This document shows positions 1 through 8,172 of a DNA stretch of 64,000 nt, piece after piece. This DNA is from Actinopolymorpha cephalotaxi. Lineage in GTDB: Bacteria; Actinomycetota; Actinomycetes; Propionibacteriales; Actinopolymorphaceae. The position numbers and the translations under genes are program-made. The number at the start of each line of letters is the position of its first letter. The stretch's first letter is position 1. Location of the stretch: NCBI RefSeq assembly GCF_013408535.1, contig NZ_JACBZA010000001.1, positions 2,254,850 to 2,318,849 on the forward strand, in the 5' to 3' direction. The notes under the pieces were generated by a model that was not told the DNA's origin, ran no database searches, and saw nothing but the letters and a program-made list of their open reading frames with translations.

Positions 1-425
1 TAGACGTGCGGGCGGGCCGAGACCCTCGTCCGAAGCGCTGCCGCGACCACCACCGGAGTGAGGAGTACGACCGTGGCGTCCAGGCTGAGTACGGCGGTGG
101 TGAGCGAGGCGACCACGAACACCTGAGTGAGCAGCCGCTTCGGCGAGCCCCGCGAGGTCCTGGTGAGGATCCCGCCCAGCGCGGTGAACAGGCCCTCGGC
201 GTCGCACGCGTCGGCGATCACCAGGATCGCCACCAGGAACACGACCACCGGGGCCAGGTCGAGGATCTGGTGCCAGGCCGCGGCCGCCGACAACCCGCCG
301 GTGAGGACCACCAGGACGGCCGCCGGGACCGCCGCGACCACCTCGGGGTAGTCCCGCGGCCGGGCCACGGCGAACGCCAGGACGCCGGCCAGCGCCAGGA
401 CCGCGACCACCTCGGGCCAGTTCAC
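1..425 (-). CDS. Ion permease, SLC13/ArsB type (N-terminal part)
   Basis: This is the first ~141 residues of a membrane protein whose gene runs off the left edge. Read on the minus strand from GTG at 425 (GTG at 431 is an in-frame alternative), it starts VNWPEVVAVLALAGVLAF. It then gives several hydrophobic segments separated by short charged loops, and a segment LDATVVLLTPVVVAAAL. That last stretch resembles the conserved polar/hydrophobic signature of the ion-transporter superfamily (ArsB, NhaD and SLC13-like permeases). Substrate cannot be told from this part; arsenite, citrate or other anions are all possible. A GGGG run about 8 nt upstream of 425 could serve as ribosome binding site. It is divergent from the ribonuclease gene, with about 180 nt between that shows no other gene. 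Confidence 0.62.
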   Translation of the reverse strand, partial: MNWPEVVAVLALAGVLAFAVARPRDYPEVVAAVPAAVLVVLTGGLSAAAAWHQILDLAPVVVFLVAILVIADACDAEGLFTALGGILTRTSRGSPKRLLTQVFVVASLTTAVLSLDATVVLLTPVVVAAALRTRVSARPHV

Positions 426-606
426 GACCACGCCCCGATGGCCGCCGACATCCTCACGGCCGAAGCGTAGAAGACCCCGCCCCGGCCCACCTCGCCGCCA
501 GTCCCGACGGCGGTCCCGACGCCGGTCCTGACAGCGGTCCTCGGCGCTGGTCTCCGCCGGCAGCTCTGACCGGGCTGTTGCGGCCGGGGGCCGGATCGCC
601 GAAGCT

Positions 607-2052
607 TTGCGCGTGCCCCTTCGCCGGCTTCGCCTCGCCGCGGCGGACGGAGCCGACGTACGAGCCGGTTTTGTGCGGATCCGTACCGAACTCGACCTCC
701 CCGACGGCTTTCCCGAGGCCGTCGGCGCCGACGCCCGGGAGGCCGCGGCGACCACCTTCCCGGCCGGAGCCGGACGCGCCGACCGCACCGACCTGCCGTT
801 CGTGACCATCGACCCGGCCGACTCCCGCGACCTCGACCAGGCCGTCCATCTGGAACGCCGGCAGGCAGGCGGCTACCGCGTCCACTACGCGATCGCCGAC
901 GTGGCGGCGTTCGTCGTACCCGACGGCGCCGTGGACCGGGAGGCCCACCGGCGCGGCGTCACGCTCTACGCACCGGACCGGCGGATCCCGTTGCATCCAG
1001 AGGTGCTCTGCGAGGACGCCGCGAGCCTGTTGCCGGGCGTGGACCGCCCGGCGCTGCTGTGGACGATGGACCTCGACGCCGATGGGGAGGGCGTCGGCGT
1101 CGACGTACGCCGGGCGATGATCCGCAGCCGCGCCAAGCTCTCCTACGTCGGGGTGCAACGTGCGCTTGACGACGGTCGGGCCGACGAGCAGGCGCGGCTG
1201 CTGCGCGAGGTCGGCCGGCTGCGCGAGGAACGCGAACACGACCGCGGCGGCGTCGACCTGCCCAGCCCCGACCGCGAGGTGGCCCAGGACGGGTCGGGCT
1301 GGACGCTCGTCCTGCGCGCGCCGCTGCCGGTGGAGCGCTGGAACGCCCAGATGTCGCTGATGTGCGGCATGGCCGCCGCCCACCTGATGCTGTCCGGCGG
1401 GATCGGCGTCCTGCGGACGCTGCCGCCGGCCGACCCGCGTGACCTGGCCCGGCTGCGGCGCTCGGCGCGGGCGCTCGCCGTGCCCTGGCCGGAGGAGACG
1501 TCGTACGCCGACTTCATCCGTACGCTCGACCCCTACCAGCCCTCCCACGCCGCGCTGCTGGCGTCGTCCACGGTGACCCTGCGCGGCGCCGGCTACACGG
1601 CGTTCGAGGGCGGGGCTCCCGAGCAGCCGCTGCACGCCGCGCTGGCCTCGCCGTACGCCCACGTCACCGCCCCGCTGCGCCGGCTGGTCGACAGGTACGC
1701 CGCGGAGGTGTGCGTCTCCCTGTGCGCGGAGCGGGAGGTGCCCGCGTGGGTCCGGGCCGGACTGCCCGTGGTGCCGAAGCAGATGGAGGCGGCCGACCGG
1801 AGGGCCCACCAGTACGAACGCGCGCTCGTGGACCTGGTGGAGGCGGCCCTGCTGCAGAACCACGTCGGCGCCGCGTTCACCGGCGTGATCACCGAGGTGG
1901 ACGAGCGTGCGGCCAAGGGCACGGTCCAACTGCGCGACCCGGCGGTGGAGGCGAGGGTGACGGGGGAGCGGCTCCCGCTGGGCGAGGTGGTCCGGCTGCG
2001 GCTGGCCGAGGCCGACGTCACCCGCCGAAGGGTGCACTTCGAACTGGCGTGA
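607..2052 (+). CDS. RNB-domain 3'-5' exoribonuclease (RNase II/R family)
   Basis: A 481-residue protein dominated by an RNB catalytic domain. The metal-binding signature is visible near the N-terminus: TIDPADSRDLDQAVHL, with the clustered Asp residues that hold Mg2+. The downstream segments ASPYAHVTAPLRRLVDR and RRAHQYERALVDLVEA are also typical. Family members degrade RNA processively from the 3' end. The protein is short compared with RNase R: no clear N-terminal cold-shock domains, and only a short S1-like C-terminal part (about residues 430-480). That fits the short actinobacterial RNB proteins. The start is uncertain: TTG at 607 or GTG at 613, neither with a strong ribosome binding site. 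It lies just upstream of rnpB, another RNA-processing gene, but rnpB has its own promoter. Confidence 0.85.
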   Translation: MRVPLRRLRLAAADGADVRAGFVRIRTELDLPDGFPEAVGADAREAAATTFPAGAGRADRTDLPFVTIDPADSRDLDQAVHLERRQAGGYRVHYAIADVAAFVVPDGAVDREAHRRGVTLYAPDRRIPLHPEVLCEDAASLLPGVDRPALLWTMDLDADGEGVGVDVRRAMIRSRAKLSYVGVQRALDDGRADEQARLLREVGRLREEREHDRGGVDLPSPDREVAQDGSGWTLVLRAPLPVERWNAQMSLMCGMAAAHLMLSGGIGVLRTLPPADPRDLARLRRSARALAVPWPEETSYADFIRTLDPYQPSHAALLASSTVTLRGAGYTAFEGGAPEQPLHAALASPYAHVTAPLRRLVDRYAAEVCVSLCAEREVPAWVRAGLPVVPKQMEAADRRAHQYERALVDLVEAALLQNHVGAAFTGVITEVDERAAKGTVQLRDPAVEARVTGERLPLGEVVRLRLAEADVTRRRVHFELA

Positions 2053-2063
2053 CCCCGCCTGCC

Positions 2064-2094
2064 CTGACACCGACCGGCCGGACGCCGCTAGGCT
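2064..2094 (+). promoter_or_regulatory. Promoter of rnpB
   Basis: CTGACA (2064-2069) and TAGGCT (2089-2094) are separated by 19 nt. The RNase P RNA begins about 9 nt after the -10 box, the expected distance to a transcription start. The -10 box is the same TAGGCT used before the response-regulator gene and before pyrG. Confidence 0.55.
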
Positions 2095-2102
2095 TGGCGG
2101 CG

Positions 2103-2505
2103 GACGAGCCGGCCGGGCGGCCGCGTCGAGCGTCTCGCGACGTTCGTCGAGGAAAGTCCGGACTCCACAGAGCAGGGTGGTGGGTAACACCCACCCGGGG
2201 CGACCCGCGGGACAGTGCCACAGAAAACAGACCGCCAGCGGCCCCGGCTCCACGAGCCGGGGTGCGGGTAAGGGTGAAACGGTGGTGTAAGAGACCACCA
2301 GCACCTGGGGTGACTCAGGTGGCTCGGTAAACCCCACCCGGAGCAAGGCCAAGAAGGGACGGCACCTTCGGGTGCAGATCCCGCGCAGGCGTTCGAGGGC
2401 TGCTCGCCCGAGGTCTGCGGGTAGGCCGCTGGAGGTCGCCGGCAACGGCGACCCGAGATGGATGGCCGCCGATCACAGAATCCGGCTTACAGGCCGGCTC
2501 GTCCA
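2103..2505 (+). ncRNA. rnpB: RNase P RNA, bacterial class A
   Basis: Catalytic RNA of ribonuclease P, which removes 5' leaders from pre-tRNAs. The conserved core blocks are all present in order: GAGGAAAGTCCGGACTCC near 2148, ACAGAAAACAGACCGCC near 2220, AGGGTGAAACGGTGGTGTAAG near 2272, and the 3' block CACAGAATCCGGCTTACAGG near 2475. The 5' end (GAGCCGGCC) can pair with the 3' end (GGCCGGCTC), closing helix P1 and fixing both ends to within a few bases. Length is about 400 nt, normal for actinomycetes. A GC-rich hairpin follows. Confidence 0.95.
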
Positions 2506-2522
2506 CCCCCTTTCGCTCGTCG

Positions 2523-2551
2523 GCGCCCCGGGCGCCCGGGGCCCGGGGCGC
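2523..2551 (+). terminator. Hairpin terminator after rnpB
   Basis: A perfect 11-bp, all-G/C inverted repeat (GCGCCCCGGGC / GCCCGGGGCGC) with a 7-nt loop lies 18 nt after the mature RNase P RNA end. There is no U tract, which is common for actinomycete terminators. Confidence 0.7.
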
Positions 2552-2693
2552 GTCCGGACTGTCAACGCCGGGTTGCGCCCGGTCCCGTCAACCTCGGCTT
2601 GCGCCGACTCTCCGCCGCCCCGGATCGCAGGTATGGCGGGCGTATCGAGAATCGCGTACGCCTTCGCAACAGCCTTCCGGCTTCGCTGGAGGC

Positions 2694-3449
2694 ATGGACC
2701 ACCGCACATCACGGCCGGCTCCGGCCCCTCCCGCGCGCCGGGTCGCGCTGGTCACTCTGGCGCTTCTCGGTGTGGTGATCGCCGCGCTCCTCATGCGGCG
2801 GTCGCTCCTGGCGTCCGCTCCGTCGAGCGAGACGGGCGCGCCGACCGCGACGAACACGTCGACGGCGCCCACCCCGCCAGGCCCGTCAGGCTTGTCAGAT
2901 CCGGCAGGTCGGTCGGATCCGGAAGGTCGGTCCGGTCCGACGGCAGAGGTTCGAAGGCCGCCGACCGGCAGGCAGTCGCGGGCCGCGCTGGGGGAGGACG
3001 ACGGCGTCGTGCCCGACGGAACGAAGGTCTCGGTGTTCGACGAGGGAGTACCGGCGGTGGGCAGGCTCGCCCCGGATCTCCTCGATGCCCTGCACCGGGC
3101 GGCGACGGCTGCCGAGGCCGACGGCGTCGCCTTCCGGGTCGACAGTGGCTGGCGCTCGCCCGGGTACCAGCAGCGGTTGTTGCAGGACGCCATCGCCGAG
3201 TACGGCTCACGGGAGAAGGCCGCGCGGTGGGTGGCCACCCCGGAGACGTCCGCCCACGTGTCGGGTGATGCGATCGACATCGGTCCGTACGGCGCCACTG
3301 CCTGGTTGTCCGCGCACGGCGCGGCGTACGGCCTGTGCCAGATCTACCGCAACGAGTCCTGGCACTACGAACTGCGTCCCGATGCCGTTCGCGAGGGGTG
3401 CCCGCGGATGTACGCCGACCCCACCGAGGACCCGCGGATGCGTCGGTGA
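2694..3449 (+). CDS. Membrane-anchored D,D-carboxypeptidase, VanY/M15B type
   Basis: A 251-residue protein with a short cytoplasmic N-terminus, one membrane segment (about 17-34), a Pro/Ser/Thr/Gly-rich linker (about 40-100) and an extracellular peptidase M15B domain. The zinc and catalytic residues are clear: SAHVSGDAID (H188, D195) and SWHYE (H224, E226). Family enzymes trim the terminal D-Ala of peptidoglycan stem peptides. The linker is built on short repeats (SGLSDPAGRSDPEGRSGPT at 65-83) encoded by near-repeated DNA, so its length may vary between strains. A GGAGG lies only 1 nt before the ATG, so the start may differ slightly. The gene converges on the hydrolase gene with an 11-nt gap. 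A two-component system and exporters follow, so a cell-wall stress context is possible but not shown. Confidence 0.85.
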   Translation: MDHRTSRPAPAPPARRVALVTLALLGVVIAALLMRRSLLASAPSSETGAPTATNTSTAPTPPGPSGLSDPAGRSDPEGRSGPTAEVRRPPTGRQSRAALGEDDGVVPDGTKVSVFDEGVPAVGRLAPDLLDALHRAATAAEADGVAFRVDSGWRSPGYQQRLLQDAIAEYGSREKAARWVATPETSAHVSGDAIDIGPYGATAWLSAHGAAYGLCQIYRNESWHYELRPDAVREGCPRMYADPTEDPRMRR

Positions 3450-3460
3450 ACCGGCCGGCC

Positions 3461-4195
3461 TCACCTCAGGTGCCGGTCGAAGAACCGGTTCCCGTCGTCG
3501 ACCTCGAACCACGGGGTGCCGGTGTGTCCGCCCAGGTTGGCGTGCAGCGTCTTCTCCTTCGAGCCGAAGGTGTCGAACAGGTCCAGGGCCTGTTGCCGGT
3601 CGTTCCCCTCGTCGTCCCACTGCAGCAGGAACAGCAGCGGAACGGTGACCTGCCGAGCCTGCCCGCGTAGGGCACGGGGCACGAAACCTCCGGCGAAGAA
3701 TCCGGCGGCCACGATGCGTGGCTCGACCACCGCGAGCCGGATGCCGATGGCGGTCATCCCCGAGTAGCCCACCGGGCCGCCGATCTCGGGCAGCGACAGA
3801 AGGGCGTCCACGGTGGCCCGCCATTCGGGGACGGCCCTTTCGACCAGCGGGACGACGAGGGCGTCGAGGATCTCCTCGATCGGCTCGCCGGCCTCCTTGG
3901 CCCGGCGGAGGTCGGCGCGGACCTGCTCCTCGCCGGCCGGACGAGGACGGTCACCGTGCCCGGGGGCGTCGATGGCGGCCACCGCGTAGCCGTACGCCGC
4001 CGCGGACCGCCGGGCCCGGGCCACCAGCCGTGACTCCCGCTTGTGCAGGCCGCCGTTGTGCCCGGCCAGGATCAGCGGGGTGGGGGCGTGGGGTGCCGCG
4101 GCACCGGGCGTCCACAGGATCCCGGGGACGTCGCCGAGGGTGAAGTCGCGTTCTAGGACGCCGTCGTCGAGGCGTCGTTCGGAAGTGAATCGCAT
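3461..4195 (-). CDS. Alpha/beta hydrolase, dienelactone-hydrolase-like
   Basis: A 244-residue cytoplasmic hydrolase. After a strand giving PLILAGHNGG (oxyanion-hole region) and the APGHGDR loop come the nucleophile elbow VGYSGMTAIG (G-x-S-x-G), an Asp near LLQWDDEG and a late His in LGGHTGTPW. Together these make a credible Ser/Asp/His triad. The substrate is unknown. The ATG at 4195 is preceded by AAAGG at a good distance. An upstream in-frame ATG (4276) would add 27 residues that look like non-domain sequence. The unusual 5' region with a strong ribosome binding site and a tiny ORF is listed separately. Confidence 0.78.
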   Translation of the reverse strand: MRFTSERRLDDGVLERDFTLGDVPGILWTPGAAAPHAPTPLILAGHNGGLHKRESRLVARARRSAAAYGYAVAAIDAPGHGDRPRPAGEEQVRADLRRAKEAGEPIEEILDALVVPLVERAVPEWRATVDALLSLPEIGGPVGYSGMTAIGIRLAVVEPRIVAAGFFAGGFVPRALRGQARQVTVPLLFLLQWDDEGNDRQQALDLFDTFGSKEKTLHANLGGHTGTPWFEVDDGNRFFDRHLR

Positions 4196-4239
4196 GGCCG
4201 TGCCTTTCAGGAGTGCTCGAAACGGCGCTCCCGGACGAC

Positions 4240-4290
4240 CTACCGCCCGACCGTGACCCCAGAGGGGAGCACCCATGTCGATGCGTTCAC
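4240..4290 (-). CDS. Possible 16-codon leader ORF before the hydrolase gene
   Basis: On the minus strand a near-perfect ribosome binding site (AGGAGGTGG) stands 5 nt before GTG at 4290. The frame gives VNASTWVLPSGVTVGR and then TAG. It ends 44 nt before the hydrolase start and is in a different frame. Such a strong binding site used for only 16 codons suggests a leader peptide or a translational coupling device. It could also be chance, because no homolog can be checked here. Confidence 0.3.
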   Translation of the reverse strand: MNASTWVLPSGVTVGR

Positions 4291-4492
4291 GGGTACCACC
4301 TCCTCGGTCTCTCGCACGGCCTCCTGAAAGCTAGCAGCGGCTGCCGTGGCCGGCCAACGGAGTTTTCCGGCGGGGGTTCGGTGGATTCCGGCGGCGCCAC
4401 GGAAACCACCGCGCGGAGATCGTTTCGGCTCACGGGTGATCCTTGCCCGGCGGGTGCCGGGTTCACATATGCCCGCGATATGCCGTGGAGCC

Positions 4493-4498
4493 TAGGCT
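4493..4498 (+). promoter_or_regulatory. -10 box of the two-component operon (leaderless)
   Basis: TAGGCT ends 6 nt before the response-regulator ATG. Transcription would start at or next to the A of the start codon, so the mRNA would be leaderless. No ribosome binding site is seen before this ATG, which supports that reading. No -35 box at standard spacing is obvious. Confidence 0.5.
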
Positions 4499-4504
4499 TC
4501 GGGT

Positions 4505-5221
4505 ATGCGTGTGCTGGTCGTGGAGGACGAGCCCTACCTCGCCGAGGCCGTCCGTGACGGTCTGCGGCTGGAGGCGATCGCCGCCGACATCGCCGGCGAC
4601 GGCGACGCCGCCCTGGAACTCCTCGGCACCAACGCCTACGACCTCGCCGTCCTCGACCGCGACATTCCCGGACCCTCCGGCGACGAGATCGCCCGGCGGA
4701 TCGTCGCCTCCGGCAGCGGCATCCCGATCCTCATGCTCACCGCCGCCGACCGGATCGACGACAAGGCCTCCGGGTTCGAGCTCGGCGCCGACGACTACCT
4801 CACCAAACCGTTCGAGCTTCGAGAGCTCGTCCTGCGGCTGCGGGCGCTCGACCGCAGGCGTGGGCACGCCCGGCCCCCGGTACGCGAGATCGCCGGCCTT
4901 CGGCTGGACCCGTTCCGCCGGGAGGTCTTCCGCGACGGACGCTACGTCGCGCTCACCCGCAAACAGTTCGCCGTGCTCGAGGTCCTCGTCGGCGCCGAGG
5001 GTGGTGTCGTCAGCGCGGAGGAACTGCTGGAGCGGGCCTGGGACGAGAACGCCGACCCGTTCACCAACGCCGTTCGGATCACCGTCTCCGCCCTGCGGAA
5101 ACGGCTCGGCGAACCTTGGCTGATAGCGACCGTGCCCGGCGTCGGCTACCGCATCGACGAAGGCCCCGGCGCCCCGGACGGAGGAGCCGACAGCGGTGAC
5201 GGAGGAGCCGACGGTGGGTAG
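4505..5221 (+). CDS. Two-component response regulator, OmpR family
   Basis: A 238-residue DNA-binding response regulator. The receiver domain (1-115) has the acidic pocket E7/D8, the phosphoacceptor D51 in LAVLDRDIPGPSG, T79 and K101 in YLTKPFEL. A winged-helix effector domain follows (about 128-222) with the usual ALTRKQFAVLEVL and end GVGYRIDE. The tail is a Gly/Asp/Ala repeat (GGADSGDGGADGG). It overlaps the sensor kinase gene by 26 nt, so the two are co-translated. The targets are unknown; the convergent exporter genes downstream are candidates by position only. Confidence 0.92.
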   Translation: MRVLVVEDEPYLAEAVRDGLRLEAIAADIAGDGDAALELLGTNAYDLAVLDRDIPGPSGDEIARRIVASGSGIPILMLTAADRIDDKASGFELGADDYLTKPFELRELVLRLRALDRRRGHARPPVREIAGLRLDPFRREVFRDGRYVALTRKQFAVLEVLVGAEGGVVSAEELLERAWDENADPFTNAVRITVSALRKRLGEPWLIATVPGVGYRIDEGPGAPDGGADSGDGGADGG

Positions 5222-6323
5222 GCCCCCCGGCCTGAGCGTCCGGCTCAAACTCACCCTCAGCTACGCCGGCTTCCTCATGCTCGCCGGTGGCCTGCTGCTC
5301 GCCGTGGTGTGGGTCTTCCTGCTGCGCTACGTTCCGGACGGGCAGTTCTGGATACCGGGCCCGCACATCCCCAACCGCTCCGATCTCCAGCGCGCCTTCG
5401 CCCCGCGGGCGCTCCAGGCGATGGCGTTCCTGCTGATGTTCGGTCTGGCGGGCGGGTGGATTCTCGCCGGCCGCATGCTCGCGCCGCTGACCCGGATCAC
5501 GAACGCCACCCGCAAGGCCGCGACCGGATCGCTGTCCCACCGGATCCAGATGGAGGGTGGCAGGGACGAGTTCCGCGAGCTCGCCGACGCCTTCGACGCC
5601 ATGCTCGAGCAGCTCGAGGCACACGTCGAGGAGCAGAAGAGGTTCGCGGCCAACGCCTCCCACGAACTGCGCACCCCGCTGGCGATCACGCAGACGCTTC
5701 TCGAGGTGGCCCGCAACGACCCGCACCGCGACACCGGCGAACTCGTCCGGATCCTGCACGCCGTCAACACCCGGGCGATCGACCTCACCGAGGCACTGCT
5801 CCTGCTCAGCCGGGCGGACCAGCGCACCTTTGCCCGAGAAGAGGTCGACCTGTCCCTCCTGGCCGAGGAGGCGACCGAGACGCTCCTCCCGCTGGCGGAG
5901 AAGCACGGCGTCACGCTCGAGACCTCCGGCGACGTCACCCCAACCCTCGGCTCACCGGCACTCCTGCTGCAGATGACCACGAACCTCGTACACAACGCGA
6001 TCGTGCACAACCTCCCCGCCGACGGCATCGTGACCGTGCACACCGAACGGCGCGACGACGCGAGCGTGCTGCGGGTCGAGAACACCGGCCGCAGGCTCGC
6101 CGCGGAGCTGGTACCGACCCTCACCGAACCCTTCCAGCGCGGAACCGAACGCGCCCGCACCGACGACCATGCCGGCGTCGGTCTCGGGCTGGCCATCGTG
6201 CGCAGCATCGTCCGCGCCCACGAGGGGACGCTCGACCTCGCGGCCCGCCCCGCCGGTGGCCTCCTGGTGACGGTCCGGCTTCCCCGCGCGCCGCGGGCGC
6301 CGTCTCCGAGCGGAGCCGGGTGA
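5196..6323 (+). CDS. Sensor histidine kinase
   Basis: A 375-residue membrane kinase. TM1 is about 22-44, and a short extracytoplasmic loop of about 30 residues contains RYVPDGQFWIPGPHIPN. TM2 is about 73-92, followed by a HAMP linker, a HisKA domain with H156 in ASHELRTPLA, and an HATPase domain with the N box (NLVHNAIVHN) and the G box (GVGLGLAIV). It partners the response regulator upstream, whose gene end it overlaps. The very short sensor loop suggests it senses membrane events, an integral membrane partner or a small hydrophobic ligand; this is inference. The start is GTG at 5196. It ends 52 nt before the convergent exporter gene, with no clear hairpin in between. Confidence 0.92.
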   Translation: MTEEPTVGRPPGLSVRLKLTLSYAGFLMLAGGLLLAVVWVFLLRYVPDGQFWIPGPHIPNRSDLQRAFAPRALQAMAFLLMFGLAGGWILAGRMLAPLTRITNATRKAATGSLSHRIQMEGGRDEFRELADAFDAMLEQLEAHVEEQKRFAANASHELRTPLAITQTLLEVARNDPHRDTGELVRILHAVNTRAIDLTEALLLLSRADQRTFAREEVDLSLLAEEATETLLPLAEKHGVTLETSGDVTPTLGSPALLLQMTTNLVHNAIVHNLPADGIVTVHTERRDDASVLRVENTGRRLAAELVPTLTEPFQRGTERARTDDHAGVGLGLAIVRSIVRAHEGTLDLAARPAGGLLVTVRLPRAPRAPSPSGAG

Positions 6324-6375
6324 GCGTACGTTCACCTCGCCGTCGTCGCTGTGAGAACCCTGTGGGCCTGATCCG

Positions 6376-8172
6376 TCACGCGTGGGAGCGCGCCTGCATG
6401 GCGTACAGCTCGGCGTACAGCCCGGCCCGCTCCATCAGGTCCGCGTGCGTGCCCGCCTCGGCGATCCGGCCCCGGTCGACCACCAGGATGAGGTCGGCCG
6501 ACCGGACCGTCGAGAACCGGTGCGACACCAGTACGGTCACCGCCCCGGCCGCCCGACCGGCTCGCGCGGTCGCGGCGTAGCGCTCGAACAACGCGTGCTC
6601 GGTCGGGGCGTCCAGGCTCGCCGTCGGCTCGTCGAAGCAGACCAGCAACGGGTCCGGCCGCATCAGCGCCCGGCCGAGCGCGAGCTGCTGCCACTGCCCG
6701 GTGGACAGGTCCACGCCACCCGGCCAGGTCGCGCCGAGCTGGGTCGCCGAACCCTCCGGCAACACGCCGAACAGGTCGGTGGAGGTCGCCCGGGCGAGCG
6801 CAGACCGCACGGCCGCACCGTCGTCGCGGCGGGGCAGGTCGCCCAGCCCGACGGCGTACTGCGCGGCGAACTCCGGCCGGGCGAAGTCCTGGAACGCACC
6901 CGACACCCGTCGCCGCCAGCTGTCCGGTGACACCTCGGCGAGGTCGGTGCCGGCCACCAGCACCCGGCCCTCGGTGGGCTCGTACAGCCTGGTCAGCAGT
7001 TTCACCAAGGTCGACTTGCCGGCGCCGTTCTCGCCGACGACCGCGACTACCGTGCCGGGCCGGATCCGCACCGACACCTCGCGCAGCACCCACGTGCCAG
7101 TACCAGTACCAGTACCGGTGCCGGGGTAGCGGAAGGACACCTCCGACAACTCGATGCCCTCGCCCAGGCTGTCCGGCGCCGGCCGGTCGCCGAGGCCGGC
7201 GGTGGCGGCGGCCGCGTGGGTGCGCAGCCACCGCAGCCTGCCCGCGGCACGGAGCACCCGGCCCATGCCGGCCAGCCCGTACGCCGGTCCGAGGACCTGG
7301 TTCTGCACCTGCTGGCAGACCACCACCGCGGTGACCACGTCACCGGCGCCCGCCAGCCCGCGAGCGGCCCGCCACAGGACGAAGCCCACCGCGAGCCCGA
7401 AGCCCACCGCGAAGACGAGGGAGCGTACGGCGGAGATGGCGAACGCCACCACCTGCGCCCGGTGCAGCGGCAGTCGTGCCGCGGTCCACGCCCGGTCCAG
7501 CCGTTCCAGCAACTCCGGCCCCAGCCCGAGGACCCGGAGTTCGGGTGCGGCCCGGGGATCGAGCATCAGGCCGCGCAGGTGGCGGGCCAGCCGGGCCGGC
7601 GCGGCGGAGGCCTCCTCGGCGCGCGCGTGCCCGCGCTGCTGCAGCGCCGCGAGCGGCAGCGCCGGCAGGGCGAACACCACCAGCAGCAGGACCAGCGGGT
7701 GCACCAGCACCAGGACGACCGCGGTGCCGAGCGCGCCGACGACGGCGTTGGCGGTGGAGACCACGTGGTTGAGCGACTGGCCGAGCGCGCCCTGGCTCTG
7801 GCGCAGCAACTCCAGCCGGTCGCGGTAGCCGGTGTGTTCCTGGTGGGCGAGGCCTGGGAGCCCGCCGGCCAGCCGGGCGATCTCCTCGTCGAACGCGAAC
7901 CCCACCCGCTCGGCGAGGCCGGTGCGGATCGCGGTGCCGACGTACGCCGCGACGTAGCGCAGGGCGACCGTGGCCAGCAGGCCCACGGCGGCGGTTGTCA
8001 ACCTGGCCTTGTCATCGGTGAGCAGCCCGTCGACCAGCAGCCCGAGGAACCATCCGAACAACGGGAACATCAGGCTGCCCAGGGGTTCCAGCAGGCTGCC
8101 GAGGGAACGCCACGGGTCGGTACGGACGGCGGTGCGCACCAGCAGTGCGAGGTTTGCCCAGTGCTCACGCAT
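6376..8172 (-). CDS. ABC exporter half-transporter (membrane + ATPase), second of pair
   Basis: A 598-residue protein with an N-terminal six-helix membrane domain (about 20-310) and a C-terminal ATPase. Walker A is GENGAGKST (380-388), the signature is LSTGQ (489-493) rather than LSGGQ, and Walker B is LLVCFDE (509-515). It overlaps the upstream ABC gene by 8 nt (ATG at 8172), so the two probably form one heterodimeric exporter of peptides, lipids or drugs. Between the domains a run of alternating Gly-Thr (GTGTGTGTGT, about 353-362) is encoded by a hexanucleotide repeat at about 7095-7122, a potential slippage site. The longer open frame upstream (to 8451) is a shadow of the partner gene. Confidence 0.88.
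   Translation of the reverse strand: MREHWANLALLVRTAVRTDPWRSLGSLLEPLGSLMFPLFGWFLGLLVDGLLTDDKARLTTAAVGLLATVALRYVAAYVGTAIRTGLAERVGFAFDEEIARLAGGLPGLAHQEHTGYRDRLELLRQSQGALGQSLNHVVSTANAVVGALGTAVVLVLVHPLVLLLVVFALPALPLAALQQRGHARAEEASAAPARLARHLRGLMLDPRAAPELRVLGLGPELLERLDRAWTAARLPLHRAQVVAFAISAVRSLVFAVGFGLAVGFVLWRAARGLAGAGDVVTAVVVCQQVQNQVLGPAYGLAGMGRVLRAAGRLRWLRTHAAAATAGLGDRPAPDSLGEGIELSEVSFRYPGTGTGTGTGTWVLREVSVRIRPGTVVAVVGENGAGKSTLVKLLTRLYEPTEGRVLVAGTDLAEVSPDSWRRRVSGAFQDFARPEFAAQYAVGLGDLPRRDDGAAVRSALARATSTDLFGVLPEGSATQLGATWPGGVDLSTGQWQQLALGRALMRPDPLLVCFDEPTASLDAPTEHALFERYAATARAGRAAGAVTVLVSHRFSTVRSADLILVVDRGRIAEAGTHADLMERAGLYAELYAMQARSHA

Noticed and set aside
454-2445. A 663-codon open frame on the minus strand.
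   Set aside because: Antisense shadow of the RNB ribonuclease gene and rnpB; Arg/Gly/Pro/His-rich composition, no domain, while the plus strand has clear family motifs.
4196-4276. Hydrolase start at ATG 4276 (27 extra residues).
   Set aside because: No homology-like sequence and a poorer ribosome binding site than ATG 4195.
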